From Planctomycetota bacterium (GTDB lineage: Bacteria > Planctomycetota > UBA1135 > JACQFD01): a stretch of 64,000 nt of DNA. The stretch lies in assembly GCA_016200225.1 (NCBI GenBank), contig JACQFD010000005.1:1-64000 (forward strand). The letters run 5' to 3'. This document shows positions 52,812-60,917 of this stretch, in pieces; position 1 is the stretch's first letter; each line of letters opens with the position of its first letter. The notes under the pieces were generated by a model. The model saw only the letters and a program-made list of their open reading frames with translations. It searched no databases and was not told the origin of the DNA. The position numbers were made by a program, and so were the translations under genes.

Positions 52812-53054
52812 ATGCGACCCCGTTACCGATGCAAACAATGCGACGCGCTGCTGATCGGCGGCGCGTCCAATAATACAAATGAATCGTATTGGTGGTATTT
52901 CGTATGGGGAGAATTTCTCGGGATCTTGCTACTCTTTTGGATGATCGTCGCGGCGTGGGAATATATATTTAAGATTAAACGCAAATGTCCGCGTTGCGGC
53001 AGCCGGGATGTCGTACTCGAGCCGCGGCGCTCATCGAAACCGAAAACGGGTTAA
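52812..53054 (+). CDS. Small zinc-ribbon protein with one transmembrane helix
   Basis: Protein of 80 residues. Two CxxC pairs (CKQC at 7-10 and CPRC at about 59-62) flank a hydrophobic helix (GEFLGILLLFWMIVAAWEYIF, about 33-53). The pairs could form one zinc site if the ends meet in the cytoplasm on either side of a hairpin, or two half-sites. I do not recognise the family. It follows the CHAD gene by 33 bp in the same direction and may be co-transcribed. Confidence 0.55.
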   Translation: MRPRYRCKQCDALLIGGASNNTNESYWWYFVWGEFLGILLLFWMIVAAWEYIFKIKRKCPRCGSRDVVLEPRRSSKPKTG

Positions 53055-53081
53055 TTTTCGATGCGCCGCGGTCGTTCATGA

Positions 53082-54011
53082 TCATTTGTTCGGGAGAATT
53101 GTAATGCTGAGTCCCTTGGACGAACTCAGGCCTTGCGGAAGTGAATTACAGTTGGGCCAGTACCAGATCGACTGCGCAAAATAAGTCTGTCCGATGATGG
53201 ACGGATTATTAGGAATCTCCGCCTGAGCCTGCGCATCGCCGGATTCGTCGCTGTAGAAATCGATCGCGGAGATGAAAACCGATTGAAACAGATCCACATG
53301 GAGCAGGAATCCTAAGAAAAACGGATCGCTGCCGGCGACGTCCGCGGCGTCGCCGACAATACCGAGTCCAAGCGACGACGGCGGCGTGTTCGTGCCGGTT
53401 ATAATAAATGACCGCGTCCCGACTTTCGGCAGGTTGCCCGCGCCGATTCCCTCGACGCCCGTGCAGCCGGGTGTGCCGATGCCGTAGGTCGACAGCGCGG
53501 CGGTGTATAACAATCCGCCGGACAGTGTGTCGGAGCCGAGACTCGTTGTTACTGTAACATCGAGGTAACCGGGCGCGGCCGCCGGCGCCGCGAATTTGGC
53601 GACGGTATCCGAAACGAGCGTCACTCCCGACGCCGGTGTGTTGCCTACATTTACCGCGAGCGAACCGCCGACGCCGTATTTATTAAAATTGAGGCCGGAA
53701 ACTGTTATCGACGCCTCGCCCGTAACCGGCGAAAAGTCGGGCGTTACGCCGAAGACGACGGGTCCGTTCGTCGGCTGCGGATCGACGAGCGGAAGAAAAC
53801 CCAATTCAAAACTAAAATTATTCGAATTGATTGCAACACTGCTGCCAATTGAAATATTAGCGAACTGCGCGAACGCGGGCGAACTGTTGCCTCCCGCTTC
53901 GCATACGAGTTCGAATGCGTCCAATTGATAGTTCGCGCTTTGCGCAGCCTGCGGGAAGGCAGGCTGCGCGAGCAGGGTCAACAACAGAAGCGAAGTTGTA
54001 ATTTGTAACAT
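53082..54011 (-). CDS. Secreted IPT/TIG protein with YGxGTPGC signature (copy 1)
   Basis: Protein of 309 residues with a signal peptide (LLLLTLLAQPAFPQ). The N-terminal quarter contains ANYQLDAFELVCEAGG, then a TIG/IPT Ig-like domain (VVFGVTPDFSPVTGEASI to the end of the beta sandwich near 165), then a C-terminal domain introduced by YGIGTPGCTG (about 176-185). This signature recurs in planctomycete exported proteins. The start codon overlaps the stop of the fibre-like gene (TAATG), so the pair is translationally coupled. The paralogue at 62894 has the same domain order and the same coupling. The role is unknown; surface structure or attachment is likely. Confidence 0.75.
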   Translation of the reverse strand: MLQITTSLLLLTLLAQPAFPQAAQSANYQLDAFELVCEAGGNSSPAFAQFANISIGSSVAINSNNFSFELGFLPLVDPQPTNGPVVFGVTPDFSPVTGEASITVSGLNFNKYGVGGSLAVNVGNTPASGVTLVSDTVAKFAAPAAAPGYLDVTVTTSLGSDTLSGGLLYTAALSTYGIGTPGCTGVEGIGAGNLPKVGTRSFIITGTNTPPSSLGLGIVGDAADVAGSDPFFLGFLLHVDLFQSVFISAIDFYSDESGDAQAQAEIPNNPSIIGQTYFAQSIWYWPNCNSLPQGLSSSKGLSITILPNK

Positions 54012-57000
54012 TATCGTCCTCCGCGAGTGGGCGTTGCGGGAGTCGAAGCCTTCGGTCGCGCTTCGACGACTGGCGAACCGGGAACGCGTTCCGTCTTGAG
54101 ATCGCGCAGACGCCAGCCAAGTTTGGCGGCCGTCTGTTCGTTGGGCGTTCCGTCGGGGTTGAGCGTACCGTTCTCGATCAGTAGTTTACGAATGTCTTCC
54201 GGATACTGCGTCCCGAAGGCCACGCCGCGCGCCTTGGGCACATAGTGTACGTTCTCTTCAATGGCCTTGTGATCCGAGTACCCGCGGCGCACGCCATTTA
54301 CGAAGTAGTCAAAGTCAACATCGTTCTTGGAGCGGATAATGATCTTGTCGAGACTCTTGGAGTCAACCCAGAGTGTCGTTGGTGCTCCAACGGGAACGGC
54401 CATGACCGTGAGTCCCTTGGCTTCGGAGACCATCCTGAAGTCTTCGGGTACTACAATTTCGGCAACGCCATTCTTTGTGCGCGACGATCCGCGGAAGTAT
54501 GTACCCGACTCGTTGCCTTCGAGACATACATAGCGGATCTCCTTCGACGGGTCCACTGGATGTGGTTGGACGAAGGATTTCGTGCCGGTGACTTCGAGTT
54601 TGCCAAAGAACCGCCCGGCGGCATAACCGGCACCGGATCCAGCCGACTCGCCGATGACTCCGGCACCGATGCCCAACGCCGCAGTGCCACCGTTGTAGCC
54701 GAAGATTCCCGCCGAAAAAGGATCTGTTCCATCGGTCCAGATGTCGCCTTCGACACCCTCTTCGAAATCGGTTCCATTGTTAGTAACCGTGTTGTAGCCC
54801 AAGAGAGCGGCGCCTCCCGTCCAGTCAGCTTCGCCTTTAATCGCGGTCTGGCCCCTGGCAAACAGTCCTGTGGAGTTGGGCGACGCATTGTCGGCATAGA
54901 TACCGGTCGTGAAACCGCTCGTCGCGGAGTTGTACGTCCACAGTGCAAACGAATCAGGCGACTCTGTCCGGAAGAACCCGGCCGGACTCGTGCCTGTGGT
55001 GAGAAAGTGTTCACCGAACAACGCGATACTACCGATACCGTCGGATTCCGCGTAGATGGCGTTTCCACTCCCCGTCGATCCTGTGTTGTACGCCGCGATT
55101 GTGTTCGCACCGCCGTTGGACACTTCGGCGAAGACAGCCCATGCGTCGAGTGCCGAGTTGAATACATGGAGCGCCGCGCTCCCGCTGGTACTCGCGACGA
55201 TCTGGGCCGAGTCGCCCGGGCCAGAGGTGAGCTCGGTTCGAAATGCACAGTCCGAAGGGTTCACGCTAGTGCCTGTAACACGCACTACACCTGTCGAACT
55301 ACCGGCACCCGTCAGCGGATTGGCAAGATCCACGGCGCCAATGCTGTGGTCGATGACCTCTGAAGTACCCACCGAGTTGGCTCCCGGAGTGCCGCCTCCC
55401 GCAGGTGTCGTCCAAGTTACGCTGCCGCCGTTGAATGTGGGAACCTGGCCGTTCGACGCGCCCGATGAATTTAATTTATCGAGCGTGACCGAATTCGTTT
55501 GAATCTTACCGTTGTCCACGGAACCCGTTCCGAGCATTCCGTTCGTGATGACACCATTGGGTATTGTTAGGACACCAAAAGGAACGGTACTGTTCGGCAG
55601 AAGGCCGCCGAGGGAATTGTAGAATTCCGGGCTCAGATCGAATGAATTGATCGATCCATCCTGAACCTTGCTCGAATCGATGGAGTTCGGGGCGATCATG
55701 GTGCCCAAGACGACGCCAGGCGGAACGATGAGCTTGCTCCAGTCGATCGTACTATTCGGAAGCAGACCCGGCAAATTTAAGAAAAACTGCGGACTGCAAT
55801 CGTTCGTTCCGATCGTTCCGTCTTGAATCCTGCCGGTATCGATAGCGTTCGGCGCGATCATGGGACCCAGAATGCTCGCCGGCGGAACTGTTAATTTACT
55901 CCAATCGATGGATCCGTCGGGCAGGAACGTCGGAAAGTTAATGAAGAATTGCGGACTGCAGTCGTTCGTTTCGATCGTTCCATTCTTAATATTATTCGTG
56001 CCGACCGAATCCGGCGCGAGTTTGGTATCGTCGATCGTCTGCGGCATGATGAAACCGCCGGGAAGCTTGTTGGGATCGAGATAGTCGAGAACGGACTTGA
56101 CGCCCGCCGAGAGTTTGGGTTTGTCAATACTGCCGTCCTCGACTTTGTCGCCATTCAAAGAATTGGGTATAATAAATCCTCCGGGAAGCGATCCATTCTT
56201 TAGATAGTCGAAGTAAACTTTAACAATCGAAGATAGTTGTGGCATATCGATCGCGCCGCCTTGAACTTTGTCTCCGGTGATTGTGTTGGGTTGAAAAACC
56301 GTGCCAGGTGTCGTGCCGGGAAGCAACCAAATCCCTTGAAGGAACGGCGGCTGATTCGGCGGAGTCTGTTCCGCGATTCCAGGAAGAAATCCGGGGACGG
56401 CGCTCTGCGGCGGAAGTGTAAAATTAAATATGAATTGTCCCGGCACGAATGGCGCCGCGTCCTGAGCTTTGTTGCCAAATAAATTGTCTATGAAATCATC
56501 CGTGACTTTATCATGGGTAATGACGCCTTCCATAATATTATCATCGTCGATGGACTGCGGCGCAAGCTGGAGTGGTCCAATTGAGTTCGGGGCGATCTTG
56601 CCGGAAGTGACGGCGCCGGCCTGAATCGCCGCCTCGTCCACCGCCCCAATGCCGATTTTATTCGTAGTCACCGCGCCATCCGCGAGATCTGTTTCATTGA
56701 CCGCGCCGGGTTCGATCTTGTTTCTCGTTACGGCGCCGTCTGCTAACTTTCCGGACGTCACCGCGCCGTCCGACAGTTTCCCAGTTGTAATAGCGCCATC
56801 GGCGATGTCGGTCTCGTTGACCGCTCCGGCGGCGATCTTGTTGCGTGTCACGGAGTAGTCGGCGATCTTTACTGTATTTACAGATCCGTCCGCGAGCTTC
56901 GGCGTCGTCACGGCGCCATCCGCAATATCGGTTTCATTGACGGCGCCGGGCGCCAGTTTGTTGCGCGTCACGGATCCGTCGGCGATCTTATTTGTTGTAA

Positions 57001-57814
57001 CCGCGCTGTCCGCGACGGCATCGTTCGTCACCGCGCCGTTGGAAATACTATCCTGCTGCACGGAGCCGGACAGGATTTTGTCATGGTTCACCGACCCGCG
57101 TCCGAGTTTCGTTAGTGAAACCGCGCCGTCGATAATATTCGTACTTGTAACCGAATCGTTGGCGAGTTTCGGATTTGTTATAGATCCGTCCGCAAGCTTC
57201 GCCGATGTAACAGATCCGTCCGCGAGCGCCCCGCCGCCGACGGCGCCGCTGGCGAGCTTGTCCGACGTCACCGACTGCGCGGCAAGTTTACTGTTCGTGA
57301 CGGCGCCCGATCCCAATTTGGCGGCGCTGACGGCCGCGTCTTTAATGTGAGTACTGTCGATGGTATTCGGCGCGATTGTGGTCGTCGAGTCGATCGAGTC
57401 TACTTTTCCGGCGCGCTGCGCGAATGGAACGGACGCGACCTGGCGTCGGGGCGTCATTTCCTGATCGTCATTGACTTTGAACGCGAGATAGCGCGGGCCG
57501 CTGTCGAATAAATTGTTAGGAACCGGACTTGTCGATCCTAGAAGTAAATTAACCACTCCGTTGATTGCCGTCACTGTCTGCGTTTCTGTATAGAGCGCCG
57601 TACCGCCCGTCTGCGCGTCGTAGACGGTCACTTGCAGCGTGATGGAGCCCACGACCGGCGATCCGCCTGCGTTCGAGAGTTTTCCCTGCAGATGAATCAA
57701 TTGTGGAACCGACTGCGCAACCGCCTGCGTCGGGGTACTCAAGGTCCAGATTCCAACAGTTGCAAGACTTAAGAAACGAAGTTGCGACGCGAGTGGTCGA
57801 GGGAAAATGCGCAT
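54011..57814 (-). CDS. Fibre-like secreted protein with decapeptide repeats
   Basis: Protein of 1267 residues with a signal peptide (FLSLATVGIWTLSTPTQAVAQ). An N-terminal beta domain (about 35-135, with YDAQTGGTALYTETQT) precedes 30 consecutive decapeptides (residues 141-440), then about four longer repeats of 45 residues around LPNSTIDWSKLIVPPG and VQDGSIN, then a C-terminal beta-rich region resembling phage-tail-fibre/trimeric adhesin folds and ending in a compact domain (YVCLEGNESGTYFRGSS, GLTVMAVPVG, DYFVNGVRRGY). The ATG at 57814 is preferred; upstream ATGs at 58093 and 58006 would overlap the divergent MazG gene. Codon choice changes near 55440: repeat part AT-codon-rich, C-terminal part not. 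It is likely a trimeric surface fibre. Confidence 0.78.
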   Translation of the reverse strand: MRIFPRPLASQLRFLSLATVGIWTLSTPTQAVAQSVPQLIHLQGKLSNAGGSPVVGSITLQVTVYDAQTGGTALYTETQTVTAINGVVNLLLGSTSPVPNNLFDSGPRYLAFKVNDDQEMTPRRQVASVPFAQRAGKVDSIDSTTTIAPNTIDSTHIKDAAVSAAKLGSGAVTNSKLAAQSVTSDKLASGAVGGGALADGSVTSAKLADGSITNPKLANDSVTSTNIIDGAVSLTKLGRGSVNHDKILSGSVQQDSISNGAVTNDAVADSAVTTNKIADGSVTRNKLAPGAVNETDIADGAVTTPKLADGSVNTVKIADYSVTRNKIAAGAVNETDIADGAITTGKLSDGAVTSGKLADGAVTRNKIEPGAVNETDLADGAVTTNKIGIGAVDEAAIQAGAVTSGKIAPNSIGPLQLAPQSIDDDNIMEGVITHDKVTDDFIDNLFGNKAQDAAPFVPGQFIFNFTLPPQSAVPGFLPGIAEQTPPNQPPFLQGIWLLPGTTPGTVFQPNTITGDKVQGGAIDMPQLSSIVKVYFDYLKNGSLPGGFIIPNSLNGDKVEDGSIDKPKLSAGVKSVLDYLDPNKLPGGFIMPQTIDDTKLAPDSVGTNNIKNGTIETNDCSPQFFINFPTFLPDGSIDWSKLTVPPASILGPMIAPNAIDTGRIQDGTIGTNDCSPQFFLNLPGLLPNSTIDWSKLIVPPGVVLGTMIAPNSIDSSKVQDGSINSFDLSPEFYNSLGGLLPNSTVPFGVLTIPNGVITNGMLGTGSVDNGKIQTNSVTLDKLNSSGASNGQVPTFNGGSVTWTTPAGGGTPGANSVGTSEVIDHSIGAVDLANPLTGAGSSTGVVRVTGTSVNPSDCAFRTELTSGPGDSAQIVASTSGSAALHVFNSALDAWAVFAEVSNGGANTIAAYNTGSTGSGNAIYAESDGIGSIALFGEHFLTTGTSPAGFFRTESPDSFALWTYNSATSGFTTGIYADNASPNSTGLFARGQTAIKGEADWTGGAALLGYNTVTNNGTDFEEGVEGDIWTDGTDPFSAGIFGYNGGTAALGIGAGVIGESAGSGAGYAAGRFFGKLEVTGTKSFVQPHPVDPSKEIRYVCLEGNESGTYFRGSSRTKNGVAEIVVPEDFRMVSEAKGLTVMAVPVGAPTTLWVDSKSLDKIIIRSKNDVDFDYFVNGVRRGYSDHKAIEENVHYVPKARGVAFGTQYPEDIRKLLIENGTLNPDGTPNEQTAAKLGWRLRDLKTERVPGSPVVEARPKASTPATPTRGGR
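56495..57394 (-). repeat. Thirty in-register decapeptide repeats inside the fibre-like gene
   Basis: Residues 141-440 form 30 blocks of exactly 10 residues with consensus (A/S)VTxxKLADG, for example SVTSAKLADG, AVNETDIADG and AVTRNKIEPG. The DNA period is 30 bp but synonymous sites differ, so selection is on the protein. Such repeats suggest a regular beta-solenoid or triple-beta-helix shaft. Confidence 0.9.
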
Positions 57815-58034
57815 GGGGTTTGTGCTCCGATGAAGTCGCGCGGGACAACCTGCCCTCGCGCATCTCTTCCAGAACGATGCCCATGGAATCCGGGGACGCG
57901 GAAAACGAACGACCTTGTTAAGATCCCGCGAACCCGGCACTTGTTTACAAGCTTTCGCGGGTCGTGCAATTGAACCGGAAGCGCAACGAACCTTGGACTC
58001 ATTCATAATCAACCCGGATCGAATTTTATTATAA

Positions 58035-58403
58035 ATGGAACCGACATCGAACAACTCCAGCGCGTTCACGCATCTCCGCGACTCGTTGCGCAAATTTGCC
58101 GCCGAACGCGAATGGGATCAGTTTCATTCGCCCAAGAATCTCGCATCGGCGCTGGCCGTCGAGTCCGGAGAGTTGTTGGAACACTTTCAGTGGCTGACCG
58201 AAGAAGAGTCGAGAAGACTGTCAATAGAAAAGCGAGAAAAAGTACGCGAGGAAATGGCCGATGTTTTGTTATACCTTGTCCGACTCGCGGACAAGCTCGA
58301 CGCGGATCTCATCGAAGATGCCACGCGAAAAATCGAATCAAATGCCCGGAAATATCCGATCGAAAAAGCGCGGGGAACCCATCGAAAGTACACGGAGTTA
58401 TAA
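58035..58403 (+). CDS. MazG-type nucleotide pyrophosphohydrolase
   Basis: Protein of 122 residues of the all-alpha NTP pyrophosphohydrolase superfamily, close to dCTPase/RS21-C6-like MazG. The metal-binding helices are visible in AVESGELLEHFQWL (ExxE) and REEMADVLLYLVRLAD (ExxD). WDQFHSPKNLA is the helix that opens the family. It likely hydrolyses a deoxynucleoside or modified NTP. The ATG at 58035 is 221 bp from the divergent fibre-like gene. The DUF2075 gene follows after 6 bp, so the two form an operon. The same pair is known in many genomes, but I cannot confirm that here. Confidence 0.88.
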   Translation: MEPTSNNSSAFTHLRDSLRKFAAEREWDQFHSPKNLASALAVESGELLEHFQWLTEEESRRLSIEKREKVREEMADVLLYLVRLADKLDADLIEDATRKIESNARKYPIEKARGTHRKYTEL

Positions 58404-58409
58404 ATAACA

Positions 58410-60374
58410 ATGAGACTCTACTCGGGCATGTCGCAGGATTTCATTCGCGAAACAACACGGAACCAAATCGCAGAGCAGCTTCGAACGGCATTCTTCGATT
58501 ATTATAGATATCAACCGGCTCCAAGCGAAGTTCATTCCTGGCGCAACTCCCTGCGCGCGATGAAAGATGTGATGCAAGAATCCGCGTTGCTGGACCACGG
58601 CGTCTTTCTGGAATATCAACTTCCACTCAACTCGAGGCGCATCGATTGCATGCTTTGCGGACACGACGCCGCGGATGCGGAACAGGCCGTCATTGTGGAA
58701 TTGAAGCAATGGGACAAATGTGAAGCATCGGACGCCGATAAATTAGTTAGCAGTTGGGTGGGCGGCGGCCGGCGGGAATTATTACATCCATCGGTGCAAG
58801 TGGGACAGTACCGCCAGTATCTCGCGGACACACACTCCGCATTCAACGAGGGACAACCGCCCGTCGGCCTCTCCGCCTGCGCGTATCTTCACAATTATTT
58901 CCCGGTTGAGGAAGATCCGATACTCGCGCCGAAGTTTAATGATGTCATCCGCGAGAACCCGCTTTTCGATGCAAATAGTCCGGTGGCGCTCGGATCGTTT
59001 CTCCAACCCCGACTGGAGGCCGCGGGAGGCAAATCCGTATTGCAACGAATCGACGAGGGCCGATTCCGGCAGAGTCGAAAACTCATGGATCATGTCGCAA
59101 ATGCTATCAAATCCCATTCGCCGTGGATTTTGCTCGACGAACAATTGGTTGTTTATGAAAGTATTCGCGCCGCCGCGAAACTAAATTTATCCGGAAGTCG
59201 CAAGAGAGTAGTCATTGTTCGCGGAGGTCCTGGAACCGGGAAATCCGTCCTTGCCATAAACCTCATGGCGGACCTTCTCCGGGCGGGAAAAAATGCTCAG
59301 TATGCGACCGGTTCAAAAGCATTTACAGAAACGCTCTGGAGCATCATGGGTTCGCGGTCGAGAGCGAATTTTAAGTATTTTAATAGTTATGGACAGGCAG
59401 AACCCGGAGAAATTGATGTATTAATTTGCGACGAGTCCCACAGAATCCGAAAAACGAGCAATAACCGATTTACGCGAAAAGAATTTAGATCGGAGCAACC
59501 TCAAATTCGCGAGATATTGGACGCGGCGAAAGTATCAGTGTTCTTCATCGATGATCGCCAGTGTGTGCGTCCGGACGAGACGGGCTCCAGTGCATACATC
59601 CGCGAGCATGCCGAATCCGCGGGCGCCGAGACATCGGAGTATGAACTCGAAGCGCAATTTCGATGTTCAGGTTCCGACGGATTTGTTAATTGGATCGACA
59701 ACACACTCGGAATCCGGCGCACCGCCAATGTGATTTGGGATGGAGTCGATGGTTTCGATTTTCAAATTGTTGTTTCGCCGGGTGCACTCGATTCTGCGAT
59801 TCGCAAACGCGCCGCGAATGGCGAGACGGCACGTCTGGCCGCGGGATTTTGCTGGCCATGGTCGGATCCAAAATCGGATGGAACACTTGAATCAGATGTA
59901 GTCATTGGAAGTTTCGTTCGCCCGTGGAATGCCAAGTCCGGAAAATTTAAATTGGCTCCAAACATACCGAAAGAGTCGTTGTGGGCGACAGTTCCCTCGG
60001 GAATTGAACAAATAGGATGCGTATACACAATTCAGGGCTTCGAACTCGATTATGTCGGCATCATCTGGGGCCCCGATCTTAAGTATGATTTCGACAGTCA
60101 ATCATGGATCGGAGACAAGACGAAATCCGCGGACAGCTCCGTCAAGCGTTCGAAAGATCGATTCGTCGATTATGTAAAAAATACTTATCGCGTCCTGCTC
60201 TCGCGCGGCATGAAGGGCTGCTATGTCCATTTCCTCGACAAGGACACCGAACGATTTGTTAGAAGCCGAATGGAATCGAGACCAACGTCAGGTCAAAAAT
60301 CGCCGCTCGATTCGTATCCCGTGCCCGATGCGGTTATTGACAAAGTGGCGGAGAAGCCGCGAGAGAGGGATTAA
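58410..60374 (+). CDS. PD-(D/E)xK nuclease fused to DUF2075/Schlafen-group-3-like ATPase
   Basis: Protein of 654 residues. The N-terminal part has a nuclease-like pattern: Asp79 in RRIDCML and Glu97-Leu-Lys99 in VIVELKQWD, matching D...ExK of PD-(D/E)xK enzymes. From about residue 255 it is a DUF2075 helicase-like ATPase: Walker A GGPGTGKS (272-279), Walker B DVLICDE (336-342), motif III-like FFIDDRQCVRPDE (about 378-390), an arginine-rich QFRCSGSD, and near the end YTIQGFELDYVGIIWG and YRVLLSRGMKG. A MazG partner upstream and a tRNA fragment downstream suggest an anti-phage role (inference). Base composition is less GC-skewed than in neighbouring genes. Confidence 0.85.
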   Translation: MRLYSGMSQDFIRETTRNQIAEQLRTAFFDYYRYQPAPSEVHSWRNSLRAMKDVMQESALLDHGVFLEYQLPLNSRRIDCMLCGHDAADAEQAVIVELKQWDKCEASDADKLVSSWVGGGRRELLHPSVQVGQYRQYLADTHSAFNEGQPPVGLSACAYLHNYFPVEEDPILAPKFNDVIRENPLFDANSPVALGSFLQPRLEAAGGKSVLQRIDEGRFRQSRKLMDHVANAIKSHSPWILLDEQLVVYESIRAAAKLNLSGSRKRVVIVRGGPGTGKSVLAINLMADLLRAGKNAQYATGSKAFTETLWSIMGSRSRANFKYFNSYGQAEPGEIDVLICDESHRIRKTSNNRFTRKEFRSEQPQIREILDAAKVSVFFIDDRQCVRPDETGSSAYIREHAESAGAETSEYELEAQFRCSGSDGFVNWIDNTLGIRRTANVIWDGVDGFDFQIVVSPGALDSAIRKRAANGETARLAAGFCWPWSDPKSDGTLESDVVIGSFVRPWNAKSGKFKLAPNIPKESLWATVPSGIEQIGCVYTIQGFELDYVGIIWGPDLKYDFDSQSWIGDKTKSADSSVKRSKDRFVDYVKNTYRVLLSRGMKGCYVHFLDKDTERFVRSRMESRPTSGQKSPLDSYPVPDAVIDKVAEKPRERD

Positions 60375-60404
60375 TATCGCAAAATATATATTATCATCTG
60401 GCAT

Positions 60405-60426
60405 GCGGCTTTTTTTGTAAAGCCGC
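60405..60426. terminator. Stem-loop downstream of the DUF2075 gene
   Basis: GCGGCTTT (60405-60412) and AAAGCCGC (60419-60426) form a perfect 8-bp stem with loop TTTTGT. It begins 31 bp after the stop at 60374. The T run is inside the loop rather than after the stem, so it is not a textbook intrinsic terminator. Confidence 0.45.
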
Positions 60427-60582
60427 GGATCCTTCAACCCATCGAAACGACGCACACGACGACAACGAAATCATTCAGTTTCTGTTGAATCGAATCCGGG
60501 CAATCAGCCAACGTCTGAATTACTCCTGAAATCTCCTTGTTACATTCCTGTTTAATCTTTAATTCTGAGAGTCGCGGCGCTC

Positions 60583-60632
60583 GGTGGCGTGGGAAGGACT
60601 CGAACCTGTGACCGCCGGGTCACGGTCCAGTC
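60583..60632 (-). pseudogene. tRNA 3'-half-like fragment
   Basis: Read on the minus strand it contains GGTTCGAGTCC, the T-loop consensus, followed by TTCCCACGCCACC as a possible acceptor end. Upstream is a possible anticodon arm (GACCG ... CGGTC). No matching 5' half with GGCGTGGG is found in the 100 nt beyond, and two T-stem pairs are broken. It therefore looks like a remnant, for example an attachment-site duplication of a tRNA 3' end, rather than a working gene. The anticodon cannot be assigned. Confidence 0.4.
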
Positions 60633-60917
60633 ATAAAATCTCTCCCGGCGCGGATGAAAACCGCGGAGAAAGCCCTTGCCAAAGTAATACAGTCGAATTG
60701 AAGAAAGAGATTTCGATCGGAACTGTTGCGTCTTCGTGAAGTCGCCAAAACGTCGAAGGCTTGCTAACAGTAGCCCATGGCAAGAACCATCCGAACACAT
60801 TTACCGCGGGCTCGTAATGACTCTCGACGCGCCGATGTACACTTGATCGGTCTCGCGATGCTTCATCGCCAGGATCTGATCTAGCGCGAATCAAAACTCA
60901 CTGATTCGAGGACACCC

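Larger units (their letters stand above)
60375..60917. other. Intergenic region after the DUF2075 gene with a stem-loop and a tRNA-like fragment
   Basis: This 543-bp gap has no credible gene. It contains the stem-loop at 60405-60426 and a tRNA 3'-half-like stretch at 60583-60632. The remaining part (60640-60900) has no recognisable element; a reading frame of about 82 residues on the minus strand across the tRNA-like stretch contains the RSQVRVLP string typical of tRNA-derived false genes. A GAGGA element just upstream of 60918 is a good ribosome-binding site for the beta-helix gene. Confidence 0.65.

Noticed and set aside
54245-55363. 372-codon plus-strand frame opposite the fibre-like gene
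   Set aside because: Antisense to a region with clear domain structure; composition is Arg/Val/Gly-rich without motifs.
56495-57394. Possible CRISPR array because of 30-bp periodicity
   Set aside because: There are no unique spacers; the period is that of a 10-residue protein repeat in an open frame.
60552-60800. 82-codon minus-strand frame containing RSQVRVLP
   Set aside because: This string is a typical false translation of tRNA-like DNA; the tRNA-like fragment explains it.
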